64,000 bases of DNA from Pseudomonas fulva 12-X. GTDB lineage: Bacteria > Pseudomonadota > Gammaproteobacteria > Pseudomonadales > Pseudomonadaceae. The notes beneath the pieces are model-generated. The model ran no database searches and was not told the origin of the DNA. It worked only from the letters and a program-made list of their open reading frames with translations. Below, piece by piece: positions 42,660 through 52,000 of this stretch; the first letter of the stretch is position 1; each line of letters begins with the position of its first letter. Where the stretch lies: contig NC_015556.1 of the NCBI RefSeq assembly GCF_000213805.1, forward strand, positions 1,674,001 through 1,738,000, given 5' to 3'. A program made the translations under genes and the position numbers.

Positions 42660-42881
42660 TCAGGCTTCGCTCGGGATCAGCACATTGGCTTCGCGGGCGA
42701 TGGCGAGCACGTTGGCCTTGGCCTGTTTGCACAGGTGCGCGTCGATGGCGCGGATGATCTCGTCGGTCAGCGTCGAGTTGTGTGCGGCCACCAGGGCTTC
42801 GAGGCGCGGCACCATGCCGACGGGCAGGAAGTCGAGAATGTCGGCTGAAAGGTCCCGTGCTGGGTGGTCGCTCAGGGTCAT
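42660..42881 (-). CDS. Small hypothetical protein, possible ribbon-helix-helix
   Basis: The 73-residue product contains DFLPVGMVPRLEALVAAHNS followed by TLTDEIIRAIDAHLCKQAKA, a spacing that resembles Arc-type ribbon-helix-helix proteins. It converges on the lipoprotein gene. Evidence for a DNA-binding role is weak, and translation is supported only by plausible composition. Confidence 0.5.
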   Translation of the reverse strand: MTLSDHPARDLSADILDFLPVGMVPRLEALVAAHNSTLTDEIIRAIDAHLCKQAKANVLAIAREANVLIPSEA

Positions 42882-43077
42882 TGGTGCGCTGTCCGTGATG
42901 GGGGATGCAATTCGCTAAAGTGTGATCGCGATCCAAATCCGAGACGGCCGCGCTGCAAATGGTTCCGATTTATTTTGCGCTTTGCCCAGTCATCAACCAC
43001 GCTTTCGCCAACGCCGCGAAACAGTGGCGACTTTCAGCCTTAGTGTGCCTGTCGAAAATCCACGGAAAGGGTTATCC

Positions 43078-43296
43078 ATGAGCGCCAAACCAACCAATCG
43101 CCAACTCGCTGACTACCTGGGCCTCTCGGAAGAGGAGGTGGGCAGCTATCGGCTCGATTCCATTCGCGAGGGCAGCCACTGGCGGGTCGCTTTCGCCATC
43201 GAAACGCCAGAGCGCCTGCGCAGCAAACTGCCGGCCTGCCTGATGGTGGTGGTGCCGGGCAGCAGCCAGCCGGGCAGTGCGCTGCATCCTCATTGA
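43078..43296 (+). CDS. Small hypothetical protein
   Basis: The 72-residue product starts MSAKPTNRQLADYLGLSEEE and has a central strand-rich RLDSIREGSHWRVAFAIETP. It begins with a helix-turn-helix-like segment but is otherwise unfamiliar. GGAAAGG lies 9 bases before ATG 43078. It converges on the LuxR gene. Unknown function. Confidence 0.55.
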   Translation: MSAKPTNRQLADYLGLSEEEVGSYRLDSIREGSHWRVAFAIETPERLRSKLPACLMVVVPGSSQPGSALHPH

Positions 43297-43320
43297 TCGC
43301 CGCCTGCAGGCTGAGCCGGG

Positions 43321-44103
43321 TCAGCCTCGCTGAGCCTGCAGGAACAGGGCGAACAACTCCGACTGCGACTTGATCCCCAGCTTGCTGTAGACGTGCTTGC
43401 GGTGCACCTTCACGGTCTCCGAGGAGATGGCCAGCTTGCGGGCTACCTCCTTGCTGGAATGGCCGGCGAGCATCAGGCGCACCACCTCCAGTTCGCGGCC
43501 GGTCAGCGCCGTTTCCACCTGATGGGCCATCTGCTCCAGGCGCTCCTGCCAGGGTGGTGCGGCGGCGGGCTCGCTGGGTTCGGGCTCGAAGCTCAAGCGC
43601 TGGCGCATCAGCGCCGCCACCCAGGGTTGCAGCAGGGAGAGCAGAGCGATCTGCTCCGGCAGGAAGCGTTGCCGTGAGCCCAGGGACAGGCACAGGGTAC
43701 GCGCGCCTGGCAGGGCGACATTGAACTGCACCTCGTCGGCGACCACGTTGAGGCTGAAGTAACGCTGGTAGTAGTCCGTCTGCTCGAAGCATTCCGGCGC
43801 GACCTCGCTCAGGCGCACCAGGCCTTCACGCGTGCTTTCGCGGCTGGCGATGTAGAAGGGGTCGAGCAGGTAGAGGCCGTGCAGGTAGTCCTGGAACAGC
43901 AGATCCGGCGCGCCGTCGTTGCTGGGGCTTTCGGCCAGTACCTGGGGGCGACCTTCGCTGAAAATCAGCGCCACCCAGCTGTCGTGGTGCACGTATTGCG
44001 CCAGGGTGCGGGCCAGGGTGCGCCAGAACGGCGGGCTGTGCAGCGCCTCGATGAGCTCGGCCACGCTGCGGTGGAAGGCGATGTCGTGCAAGGTCATGGT
44101 CAT
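43321..44103 (-). CDS. LuxR-family transcriptional regulator
   Basis: The 260-residue protein has a C-terminal LuxR helix-turn-helix (ALTGRELEVVRLMLAGHSS, KEVARKLAISSETVKVHRK) and an N-terminal domain of about 180 residues without a receiver, with SWVALIFSEGRPQVLAES, perhaps GAF/PAS-like. It lies 139 bp from the divergent amidase gene and probably regulates the amidase-permease operon. ACCCCTGTGGGGT (44110-44122) overlaps its ribosome site and could be an autoregulatory dyad. Confidence 0.88.
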   Translation of the reverse strand: MTMTLHDIAFHRSVAELIEALHSPPFWRTLARTLAQYVHHDSWVALIFSEGRPQVLAESPSNDGAPDLLFQDYLHGLYLLDPFYIASRESTREGLVRLSEVAPECFEQTDYYQRYFSLNVVADEVQFNVALPGARTLCLSLGSRQRFLPEQIALLSLLQPWVAALMRQRLSFEPEPSEPAAAPPWQERLEQMAHQVETALTGRELEVVRLMLAGHSSKEVARKLAISSETVKVHRKHVYSKLGIKSQSELFALFLQAQRG

Positions 44104-44242
44104 CTGTCTACCCCTGTGGGGTTACCCCGCGTGCGTGATTTCGCCTGTGTGGCTCAGCCTCCATACTCGAACCCCGGCGCATCGGTGTCGGCATTCTGTG
44201 TGCGCCCCCCGCGTGATGCAACAACAAGAACGGAGCCCCGTC

Positions 44243-45058
44243 ATGCAAGTCGAACTCGCTCAGCTCACCGGTCGTGACGGTGATACGGCCCACAACCTCG
44301 CCCAGGCCCTGGAGGCCATCGCCTCGTGCCAGGCGGGTACGCGCCTGCTGGTGTTCCCGGAAACCTACCTGACCGGCTTCCCCACTGCGGACAATATCGC
44401 CGCGCTGGCCGAGCCGCTGAATGGCCCCAGCCTGACCGCCATCGGTCAGGCCGCTGCCGCACGCGGGCTGGCGGTGGCCATCGGTTTCGCCGAGAACGAC
44501 GGCGGCACCTTCTACAACACCACGGTGCTGCTGGACGGGCAGAACCTGCTGCTCAGCTACCGCAAGACCCATCTGTGGGCCTCGGATCGCGGCGTGTTCA
44601 CCCCGGGCGATCGCTACGCCACGGCGTTGCTCGACGGCGTGCGGGTCGGCCTGCTGGTGTGCTTCGACATCGAGTTCCCGGAAAGCGCCCGTGCCCTGGG
44701 CGAACTGGGCGCCGAGCTGTTGATCGTCACCAACGGCAACATGGACCCCTACGGGCCGACGCACCGCACCGCGATCATGGCGCGGGCCATGGAGAACCAG
44801 GCCTACGCGGTGATGAGCAACCGTGTGGGCGAGGGTGACGGCGGTCTGGTTTTCGCCGGCGGCAGCGCGGTGGTCGACCCCAACGGCAGCCTGCTGCTGG
44901 AAGCCGGCCGCGAGCCGTGCCGGCAGAGCATCACCCTGGACTTCCAGCGCTTGGCCGAAGCACGCCGCGATTACCGCTACCTGGAAGAGCGGCGCATACC
45001 GCTGCCGGGCACGCGCGTCGACCACGCCAACGGCCTGCGTGAACTGCTGATTCCCTGA
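44243..45058 (+). CDS. Carbon-nitrogen hydrolase (nitrilase-superfamily amidase)
   Basis: The 271-residue enzyme has the nitrilase triad: E40 in LLVFPETYLTGF, K108 in SYRKTHLW and C140 in LLVCFDIEFPE, with GxNGNMDPYGPT. Family members hydrolyse amides or carbamoyl groups; the length and motifs resemble the stereoselective amidase RamA. ATG 44243 is preceded by CGGAG. It is followed after 102 bp by an amino-acid/polyamine permease, suggesting import and hydrolysis of an amide or polyamine derivative. Confidence 0.87.
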   Translation: MQVELAQLTGRDGDTAHNLAQALEAIASCQAGTRLLVFPETYLTGFPTADNIAALAEPLNGPSLTAIGQAAAARGLAVAIGFAENDGGTFYNTTVLLDGQNLLLSYRKTHLWASDRGVFTPGDRYATALLDGVRVGLLVCFDIEFPESARALGELGAELLIVTNGNMDPYGPTHRTAIMARAMENQAYAVMSNRVGEGDGGLVFAGGSAVVDPNGSLLLEAGREPCRQSITLDFQRLAEARRDYRYLEERRIPLPGTRVDHANGLRELLIP

Positions 45059-45160
45059 TTGACCTGCCGGGCGCCACAGAAGCGCCCGCTGCGGCCCCGC
45101 CGCGTGCTTTTGCCGACTTCGGCTCTGCCATAACAACGTATAAAACTGGAGTAGCAAGTA

Positions 45161-46483
45161 ATGGCTCGTCTGCAACGATCCCTTTCCCTGGGCGCGGTGG
45201 TGCTGTTCGGCATCGCCTACATGACGCCGATCATCGTGCTCGGTACCTTCGGCATTCTCGCCGAGATTACTCGCGGCGCCGTGCCGGCTGCTTACGTGGC
45301 TGCCTCGGTGGCGATGTTCTTCACCGCGCTCAGCTATGCCCGCATGGCCAGGCTGTTTCCGGTCGCCGGGTCGGCCTACAGCTACGTGCGTCGCAGCATC
45401 AGCGATCACCTGGGTTTCATCGCCGGCTGGGCGGTGCTGCTCGACTACCTGTTCCTGCCCATGGCCATCTGGCTGATCGGCGCGGCCTACCTGCACTCGG
45501 CGTTCCCGCAGTTGCCCCAGGCGCTGTGGGTACTGACCTTCATCGTGGTCACCAGCGTGATCAACGTGGTGGGGCTGCGCCTGGCCAAAGGCATCAACGG
45601 TGTGCTGATGCTGGTGCAGTTCCTGGTGCTGCTGGCCTTCGTGGCGCTTTGCGTGCACTACGTGCTGGGCGATGCCAGCAAGCCGCTATGGTCGCTGCAA
45701 CCGTTCTTCGGTGAGGGCATGAACCTGAACCTGGTGATGGCCGGCGCAGCGGTGGCCTGCTATTCGTTCCTGGGCTTCGATGCGGTCAGCACCCTGACCG
45801 AGGAAACCCACGACCCGGAGCACACCATCCCGCGGGCGATTCTGCTGATCACCCTGATCGGCGGGCTGATCTTCGTGGCCACCGCCTACTTCGTGCAACT
45901 GGCTCATCCTTCCGTGGTGTTCCAGAGCAGCGACGCGGCGGCCTACGAGATCGCCCGCAATATCGGCGGCGATGTGTTCGTGTCGGTGTTCCTGATCGGC
46001 TTGATCGTCGGCCAGTTCACCTCCGGCCTGTCGGCCCAGGCCAGCGCCTCGCGGCTGATGTTCGCCATGGGCCGCGACGGCGTGCTGCCTCGCGCGCTGC
46101 TCGGCACCCTGAGCCCGCGTTTCGGCACGCCGGTGGGCGCTATCCTGGTGTGCGCAGTGGTGGCGCTGCTGGCCCTCAAACTGGACGTGACCACCTCGAC
46201 CTCCTTCATCAACTTCGGCGCCTTCCTGGCGTTCAGCCTGGTCAACCTCTCGGTGATCGTCCACTTCGCCCGCCAACCCCAGGCGCGCGGCCCGCTGCAA
46301 CTATTGCTCTATGTGCTCTGCCCACTGATCGGCCTGCTGGCCACGCTATGGCTGATGGCCAGCCTCGACCGCCTGGCGATCATGCTCGGTTGCGCTTGGC
46401 TGGTATTCGGCGGCCTCTACCTGCTCTGGCTGACTGGCGGCTTGCGCCGTAGTCCGCCGCAGCTGCAGTTCGAGGCGGAGTAA
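45161..46483 (+). CDS. APC-family permease, PuuP-like
   Basis: This 440-residue permease has about twelve membrane helices. It starts LSLGAVVLFGIAYMTPIIVLGTFG and has the family's YSFLGFDAVSTLTEETHDPE-type segment (quoted as FLGFDAVSTLTEE). E. coli PuuP imports putrescine. The substrate is probably an amine or amino acid that is also linked to the upstream amidase. It is the second gene of the LuxR-controlled locus. Confidence 0.85.
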   Translation: MARLQRSLSLGAVVLFGIAYMTPIIVLGTFGILAEITRGAVPAAYVAASVAMFFTALSYARMARLFPVAGSAYSYVRRSISDHLGFIAGWAVLLDYLFLPMAIWLIGAAYLHSAFPQLPQALWVLTFIVVTSVINVVGLRLAKGINGVLMLVQFLVLLAFVALCVHYVLGDASKPLWSLQPFFGEGMNLNLVMAGAAVACYSFLGFDAVSTLTEETHDPEHTIPRAILLITLIGGLIFVATAYFVQLAHPSVVFQSSDAAAYEIARNIGGDVFVSVFLIGLIVGQFTSGLSAQASASRLMFAMGRDGVLPRALLGTLSPRFGTPVGAILVCAVVALLALKLDVTTSTSFINFGAFLAFSLVNLSVIVHFARQPQARGPLQLLLYVLCPLIGLLATLWLMASLDRLAIMLGCAWLVFGGLYLLWLTGGLRRSPPQLQFEAE

Positions 46484-46860
46484 AACGTGAGTGCAGCGAG
46501 CCGCTCCGACAGGTGGCTCGCAGAGCGCGGCCAACTTGCGTTTGGCAATTCTGCGCTAATTGCCGCCTTGCTGAGACCACTGCGCGCCTACAAAAAGGTA
46601 CCTTCTGAACCGCTCTGGCTAAAGCGGAGGTTGTGAACTGGACCTAAGGAGTCCTTGACACGAACAGCAGTAGATTGGTTTGCATAGGAAGCTGCAGGCC
46701 ACTATTTAGCATTGCATTAAATCTTGATCTTTCCCTGGGCCCCGATGGAGCCTGAAGAAGTGGTTCAGCGTAGGGTGGATGACGTTTTTTCATCCACCGT
46801 TGCAGTTGAAGATACTTTAATACGAGTTTGTCGCGGTAATGAGTGCTGCTTGAAATTGCA
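46484..46860. other. Gene-free stretch between permease and AT-rich gene
   Basis: The stretch shows a change from GC-rich to AT-rich sequence near 46650. One hairpin, GTGGATGAC-GTTTTT-TCATCCAC (46774-46798), belongs to the GTAGGGCGGATG repeat family of 53-58 kb. No gene is supported; the 78-codon open frame at 46724-46960 overlaps the opposite gene and looks like noise. Confidence 0.5.
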
Positions 46861-48711
46861 TTATTTAGTTCGATTATGTTTGCGAGAGGTCTGGCCTTGT
46901 TTTCTTCGGGCCTTCTTCAGTTTCTTCACTGCTTTCCCTTGTGAGAGAGATTTTTGGTGAGCGCCAAAGAGCTTTCTCCTGTCTAGTGGAACTAAATCCG
47001 CAGGTTCAATGGTAAGTTCATACTGCTCTCCATTTCTTATGCAGGCATGAATATCATCGAAAATATCGGACTCGGTGATGGATAATGGAATAAAATCTGC
47101 CTTTGCATCAATGTAGGCGTTTAGTCCTCCATGCCGTAGAAATGCTCCAAAATATTCAAGTTCATCGGTCCCAAATACTTTGCCGTGGAGAAGTGTGCGC
47201 TGTTCTATATATGTAGCCAAGGTTTCGATTCCTTGGTCTAAGTGTAGTAAGGCATCCGTCAAGTATTCAAGATCCGTAATGCAGACTACCCACGGATATG
47301 GCGCGTTAGCATCTTTCTCAAGTAGCAGGGCCAGATTCGTTGCGACAGGCCCAAAATCATCTCTAGTGATGCAAATGCAATAAATATTAGTGATGTGTTC
47401 TCGTCGTAGATCTACCAGCAAGTTGCCTTTCTTGTCATATAAGGCAGTAGTCGCATTTTCGATCAAACGCTTCCTAAGAGTATTGGCTTGGTCATAGGCC
47501 TTTTGGATGCCATTCCTTCCACGGAAGTGATCCCTGATTCTTAGCGCAGCCTTTGATGGGTCACGGAGTGGTTCTTTTGGGGGTGAGGCTTTTGCCTCGA
47601 TGATGTAGACGTTCGATTCGTGAACGATTACTAGATCATGCTCACCGTGCGAGTCAGGACGATCAAATGCGCTTTCATAAAAACGCGTGTTTTCTGGAAA
47701 TAGTTTCTGTAGATGCTTGCGTGCCATTTTTTCGAGACGACGGTCCCGTTCTTTGAAATAGCGCGGTGCAATGGCTCCTTTGGTCAAATGTTGCTCTAGT
47801 TTTTCAATGATGGCTTGGTAGAAAGAATTATTTCCGATGTAAAATATTCGCTCTCCATCTGCGGTTAGTAACGGGCAATCAGTTATCGGATTGGGCTCAG
47901 TGATATATGTGATTGGGGCTGCGCTTCCACGGATGGTGACAAAGTGTTTCATTACAGAGTCTGTGATGCCTGTGCCGAATTTATCCACCAACTGCTGGCG
48001 TTTGACCTCAAATATGACGGCGCTTCTGTGCGCGAACTCCTCCATGTTTTTTTGCAACTGTGCGTTGTCACGTGCATGCGCCATAGCTTTGTTGAAGTCC
48101 ACTCCATCACTCAGTTCTTGAATAAATTTCTGATGTGCTGCTTTCAGTCCTTGAATCGCATCGGCTACAGGTTTTATGTTTTCTTCAATTATAGACTCAA
48201 TGTAGTTCCCTACTTGAAGCAGATCATGGTGAGATAAGCCGAATGTCTCAATGGTTTCTTCCTCAAATTCATCAAAGCACGCTATGATCCATGCCTTGAT
48301 CTGCTCCGTAGAGGCTTTGAGCCCGGTCATGAAGTAATGCATAAATGCCGGCATAGCGATTTCGCGTTGGCGACGCCAGTCAGCGCTTAGGCCGGCGATA
48401 TGTTCCTGCTGTGTAGGGAAATATGCGAGACCATAATTCGTAAAGATAGACTCAAGGCGACGCACCAATTGCGAATTGCGGGCATCATCCAAGGGTTTGG
48501 CAGCAGGCGGTTCTGGTTGGCTGCTTGCTAGAGCAAGTAAGTACATACCCTGCTTGAGTGGAGAGCCGAGGGTGTCTACACGTTGACCATAATTAAATGC
48601 ATATTGCTGCATCGTGACGAAAGTAGTGAGCTCCTGAAGGCTCAATACAGCAGTGATCTTTTTGAGGTTGGTTACCTCAGATAACAGCCTTTTGTGCAGG
48701 GTTGGATTCAT
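46861..48711 (-). CDS. Lone PD-(D/E)XK/NERD-like nuclease protein, candidate defence gene
   Basis: This 616-residue protein is encoded in sequence much richer in A and T than its neighbours, a sign of transfer. Residues about 1-320 are mostly helical with no family I recognise. Around 357-374, GEHDLVIVHESNVYIIEAKA has D359 and E372-x-K374, the catalytic pattern of restriction-type nucleases, as in NERD proteins; Q403 or Q408 may follow. The tail (about 585-616) is rich in Lys and Arg, so it may bind DNA. It stands alone between the permease and hrpA. The nuclease call is an inference from one motif. Confidence 0.7.
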   Translation of the reverse strand: MNPTLHKRLLSEVTNLKKITAVLSLQELTTFVTMQQYAFNYGQRVDTLGSPLKQGMYLLALASSQPEPPAAKPLDDARNSQLVRRLESIFTNYGLAYFPTQQEHIAGLSADWRRQREIAMPAFMHYFMTGLKASTEQIKAWIIACFDEFEEETIETFGLSHHDLLQVGNYIESIIEENIKPVADAIQGLKAAHQKFIQELSDGVDFNKAMAHARDNAQLQKNMEEFAHRSAVIFEVKRQQLVDKFGTGITDSVMKHFVTIRGSAAPITYITEPNPITDCPLLTADGERIFYIGNNSFYQAIIEKLEQHLTKGAIAPRYFKERDRRLEKMARKHLQKLFPENTRFYESAFDRPDSHGEHDLVIVHESNVYIIEAKASPPKEPLRDPSKAALRIRDHFRGRNGIQKAYDQANTLRKRLIENATTALYDKKGNLLVDLRREHITNIYCICITRDDFGPVATNLALLLEKDANAPYPWVVCITDLEYLTDALLHLDQGIETLATYIEQRTLLHGKVFGTDELEYFGAFLRHGGLNAYIDAKADFIPLSITESDIFDDIHACIRNGEQYELTIEPADLVPLDRRKLFGAHQKSLSQGKAVKKLKKARRKQGQTSRKHNRTK

Positions 48712-49079
48712 ATCTTTCCATGACTCCTTTCGATAGTGGATATGATCAATTTATTACTGCGAGACTAATCTCAACATTATCAGCTGTTCGGTCAAACAAC
48801 CGCCCGCATACCACGATATTAGTGCTCAGGGACTCACGTCGAGCGGTAGGTTGTAGCACTGTAGAGCTTACTCGCGAAGGTGTAGATTTTTGTTTTGGCT
48901 GGCGGACTATTAGCTGGCGCTCCTGAGCCCACTTTACGAGCTGTCAGATGGCGCGTGCTCATTCACGTCTTTCGGCGTTTGACCTCCCAGTTTTCTCGCT
49001 GCATTGGTTTGTCTGTTCTGCACGTTAGCCGGTGGAATCTGCGACAATCGCCGCTTTTCCGCGACCCGCCCCGAGCCTG
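48712..49079. other. Gene-free stretch with degenerate REP
   Basis: The first half is AT-rich and belongs with the foreign gene. From 48852 to 48938 a degenerate REP unit is visible (TTACTCGCGAAGG...GGCGGACTATTAGCTGGCGCTCC, in parts). The rest is the hrpA leader. No gene is seen. Confidence 0.5.
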
Positions 49080-52000
49080 ATGACCGACGCCCCCTTCGAT
49101 ATCGCCGCCCTGCAGAAAAACCTCGACCACGCCATGATCGCCGACCGTCATCGTCTGCGGCGGCAGTTGCACGAGCTGCAGAAAAAGCCCGACGCGGCCA
49201 AGCAGGCGCAGTGGCTGGAGCGTTTTCAGGCGTCGTGCGCCAAGGTCGAGGCGCGGCGCTTGAGCGTGCCGGTGATGCGCTATGACGACGCCCTGCCGAT
49301 CGCCGCCAAGCGCGACGAGATCAAGGCGGCGCTGGAGAAGAGCCAGGTGGTGGTGATCGCCGGCGAAACCGGCTCGGGCAAGACCACCCAGTTGCCGAAG
49401 ATCTGCCTGGAGATCGGCCGTGGCCGGCACGGCCTGATCGGTCATACCCAGCCACGGCGGCTGGCGGCGCGCAGCGTGGCCACGCGGGTGGCCGAGGAGA
49501 TCGGCACGCCATTGGGCGAGCTGGTCGGCTATCAGGTGCGCTTCGAGGATCAGAGCAAGGACAGCACGCTGATCAAGCTGATGACCGACGGCATCCTGCT
49601 CGCCGAAACCCAGCATGATCGCTACCTGGAAAAGTACGACACCCTCATCGTCGACGAGGCCCACGAACGCAGCCTCAATATCGACTTCCTGCTCGGCTAC
49701 CTGAAAACCCTGCTGCCGCGCCGCCCCGACCTCAAGGTGATCATTACCTCGGCGACCATCGACCTGGAGCGCTTCTCCAAGCACTTCGGTGGTGACGGCC
49801 GGCCGGATGCGCCCATCGTCGAAGTCTCCGGGCGCACCTACCCGGTGGAAACCTGGTATCGCCCGTTGGCCGCCGAGGTGGACGAGGAGGGCGAAAGCCT
49901 GCTCGACGACCTGACCGTCGACCAGGGCATTCTCGCCGCGCTGGACGAGATCGCCGCCCATGAGAAAAGCGTCGGGCAGCGCCCCGGCGATGTGCTGATC
50001 TTCCTGCCCGGCGAACGCGAGATTCGCGACGCTGCCGAGGTGCTGCGCAAGGCCAACCTGCGCTTTAGCGAAGTGCTGCCGCTGTATGCGCGGCTCACGC
50101 CCGCCGAGCAGCAGAAGATCTTCGCGCCCATGGCCGGGCGCAAGATCGTGCTGGCCACCAACGTGGCGGAAACCTCGCTGACGGTGCCGGGCATTCGCTA
50201 CGTGATCGACAGCGGCACGGCGCGCATCAGCCGCTATAGCTACCGCGCCAAGGTGCAGCGTTTGCCCATCGAGGCGATTTCCCAGGCCAGCGCCAACCAG
50301 CGTAAAGGCCGCTGCGGGCGGGTCGAGCCGGGCATCTGCGTGCGCCTGTACAGCGAGGAGGATTTCCTCGGCCGGCCGACCTTTACCGATCCAGAAATCC
50401 TGCGCACCAACCTGGCGGCGGTGATCCTGCAGATGCTGCATCTGCGCCTGGGCAGCATCGAGGATTTTCCCTTTATCGAGCCGCCGGATGGCAAGGCGAT
50501 CAGCGACGGTTTCAACCTCTTGCAGGAGCTCTCGGCGGTCAACCGCGAGAGCCAGTTGACGCCCCTGGGCCGCCAGCTGGCGCGCCTGCCCATCGACCCG
50601 CGCCTGGGCCGCATGGTGCTCGAAGCGGCCAAGCTCGGCAGCCTGCAGGAGTTGCTGATCGTCGCCAGTGCGCTGTCCGTGCAGGATCCGCGCGAGCGGC
50701 CGATGGATCGCCAGCAGGCCGCCGACCAGGCCCACGCGCAGTGGAAGGACGTGGATTCGGATTTCGCCGCGCTGATCAACCTGTGGCGCGGCTTCGAGGA
50801 AAAACGCCAGGAGCTGGGCAGCAATCCGCTGCGCACCTGGTGCAAGAAAAACTTCCTCAACTACATGCGCCTGCGCGAATGGCGCGATGCTCACCGCCAA
50901 CTGGTGCTGCTCGCCAAGGACCTGCAGCTGGCGCCCGCCAAGGCCGCGGCGCAAACCGCCGAGGGCAACAAGCCTGCGGCGAAACCGGTCCAGGCGACCA
51001 CCGATACCAAGGTCAACGTGATCCTGCGCGAGCAGGCCGAGGCCAGCGAGGCGGCGCAGCGCGCCAAGAGCTATGCCGCGGTGCACAAGGCGATCCTCAG
51101 CGGCCTGCTCAGCCAGATCGGCCAGAAGACCGAGGAGGGCGATTACCAGGGGGCGCGGCAGCGGCGTTTCTGGGTGCATCCGTCGTCGGTTATCGGCCGC
51201 AAGAAACCCAACTGGATCATGGCCGCCGAGCTGGTCGAAACCACCAGGCTGTTCGCCCGCCAGGTCGCCAAGATCGAGCCGGACTGGATCGAGCCCCTGG
51301 CCGGGCACCTGATCAAGAAGAACCACTTCGAGCCGCACTGGGAGAAGAAGCGCGGCCAGGTGGTGGCGTACGAGCAGGTCACCCTGTACGGCTTGATCGT
51401 GGTGGGGCGCCGCCCGGTGCATTACGGGCCCATCGACCCGCAGGCTTCGCGCGAGCTGTTCATCCGCGAAGGCCTGGTGCGCGGTGAGATCAACAGCCGC
51501 GCCAAGTGCCTGAACGCCAACCGCCAACTGCTGGAAAAGCTCGACGAGCTGGAAGCCAAGGCGCGCCGCCGCGACATTCTCGCCGACGAGGAAACCCTGT
51601 TCGCCTACTACGAGGCGCGGATTCCAGAGGACATCTACCAGGCCGCTACCTTCGAGAGCTGGTACAAGCGCGAGAGCGCCAAGGACCCGCAACTGCTGAT
51701 GATGCGCGAGGAGGACGTGCTGGCCCGCGAGGCGCTGGAAGTCACCGCCGCGCAGTATCCGGACACCCTGCATATCGGCGAGCTGCAATTGCCGCTCACC
51801 TATCATTTCGAGCCCAATCACCCGCGTGACGGCGTCACCCTGCGTGTGCCGGCGCCGCTGTTGCCGCAACTGCCGGGCGAGCGCCTGGAGTGGCTGGTGC
51901 CGGGGCTGATCGAAGCCAAGGCCATCGACCTGGTGCGCGGCCTGCCCAAGGCCATTCGCAAGAACTTCGTGCCGGTGCCGGACTTCGTCGGCGCCGCCCT

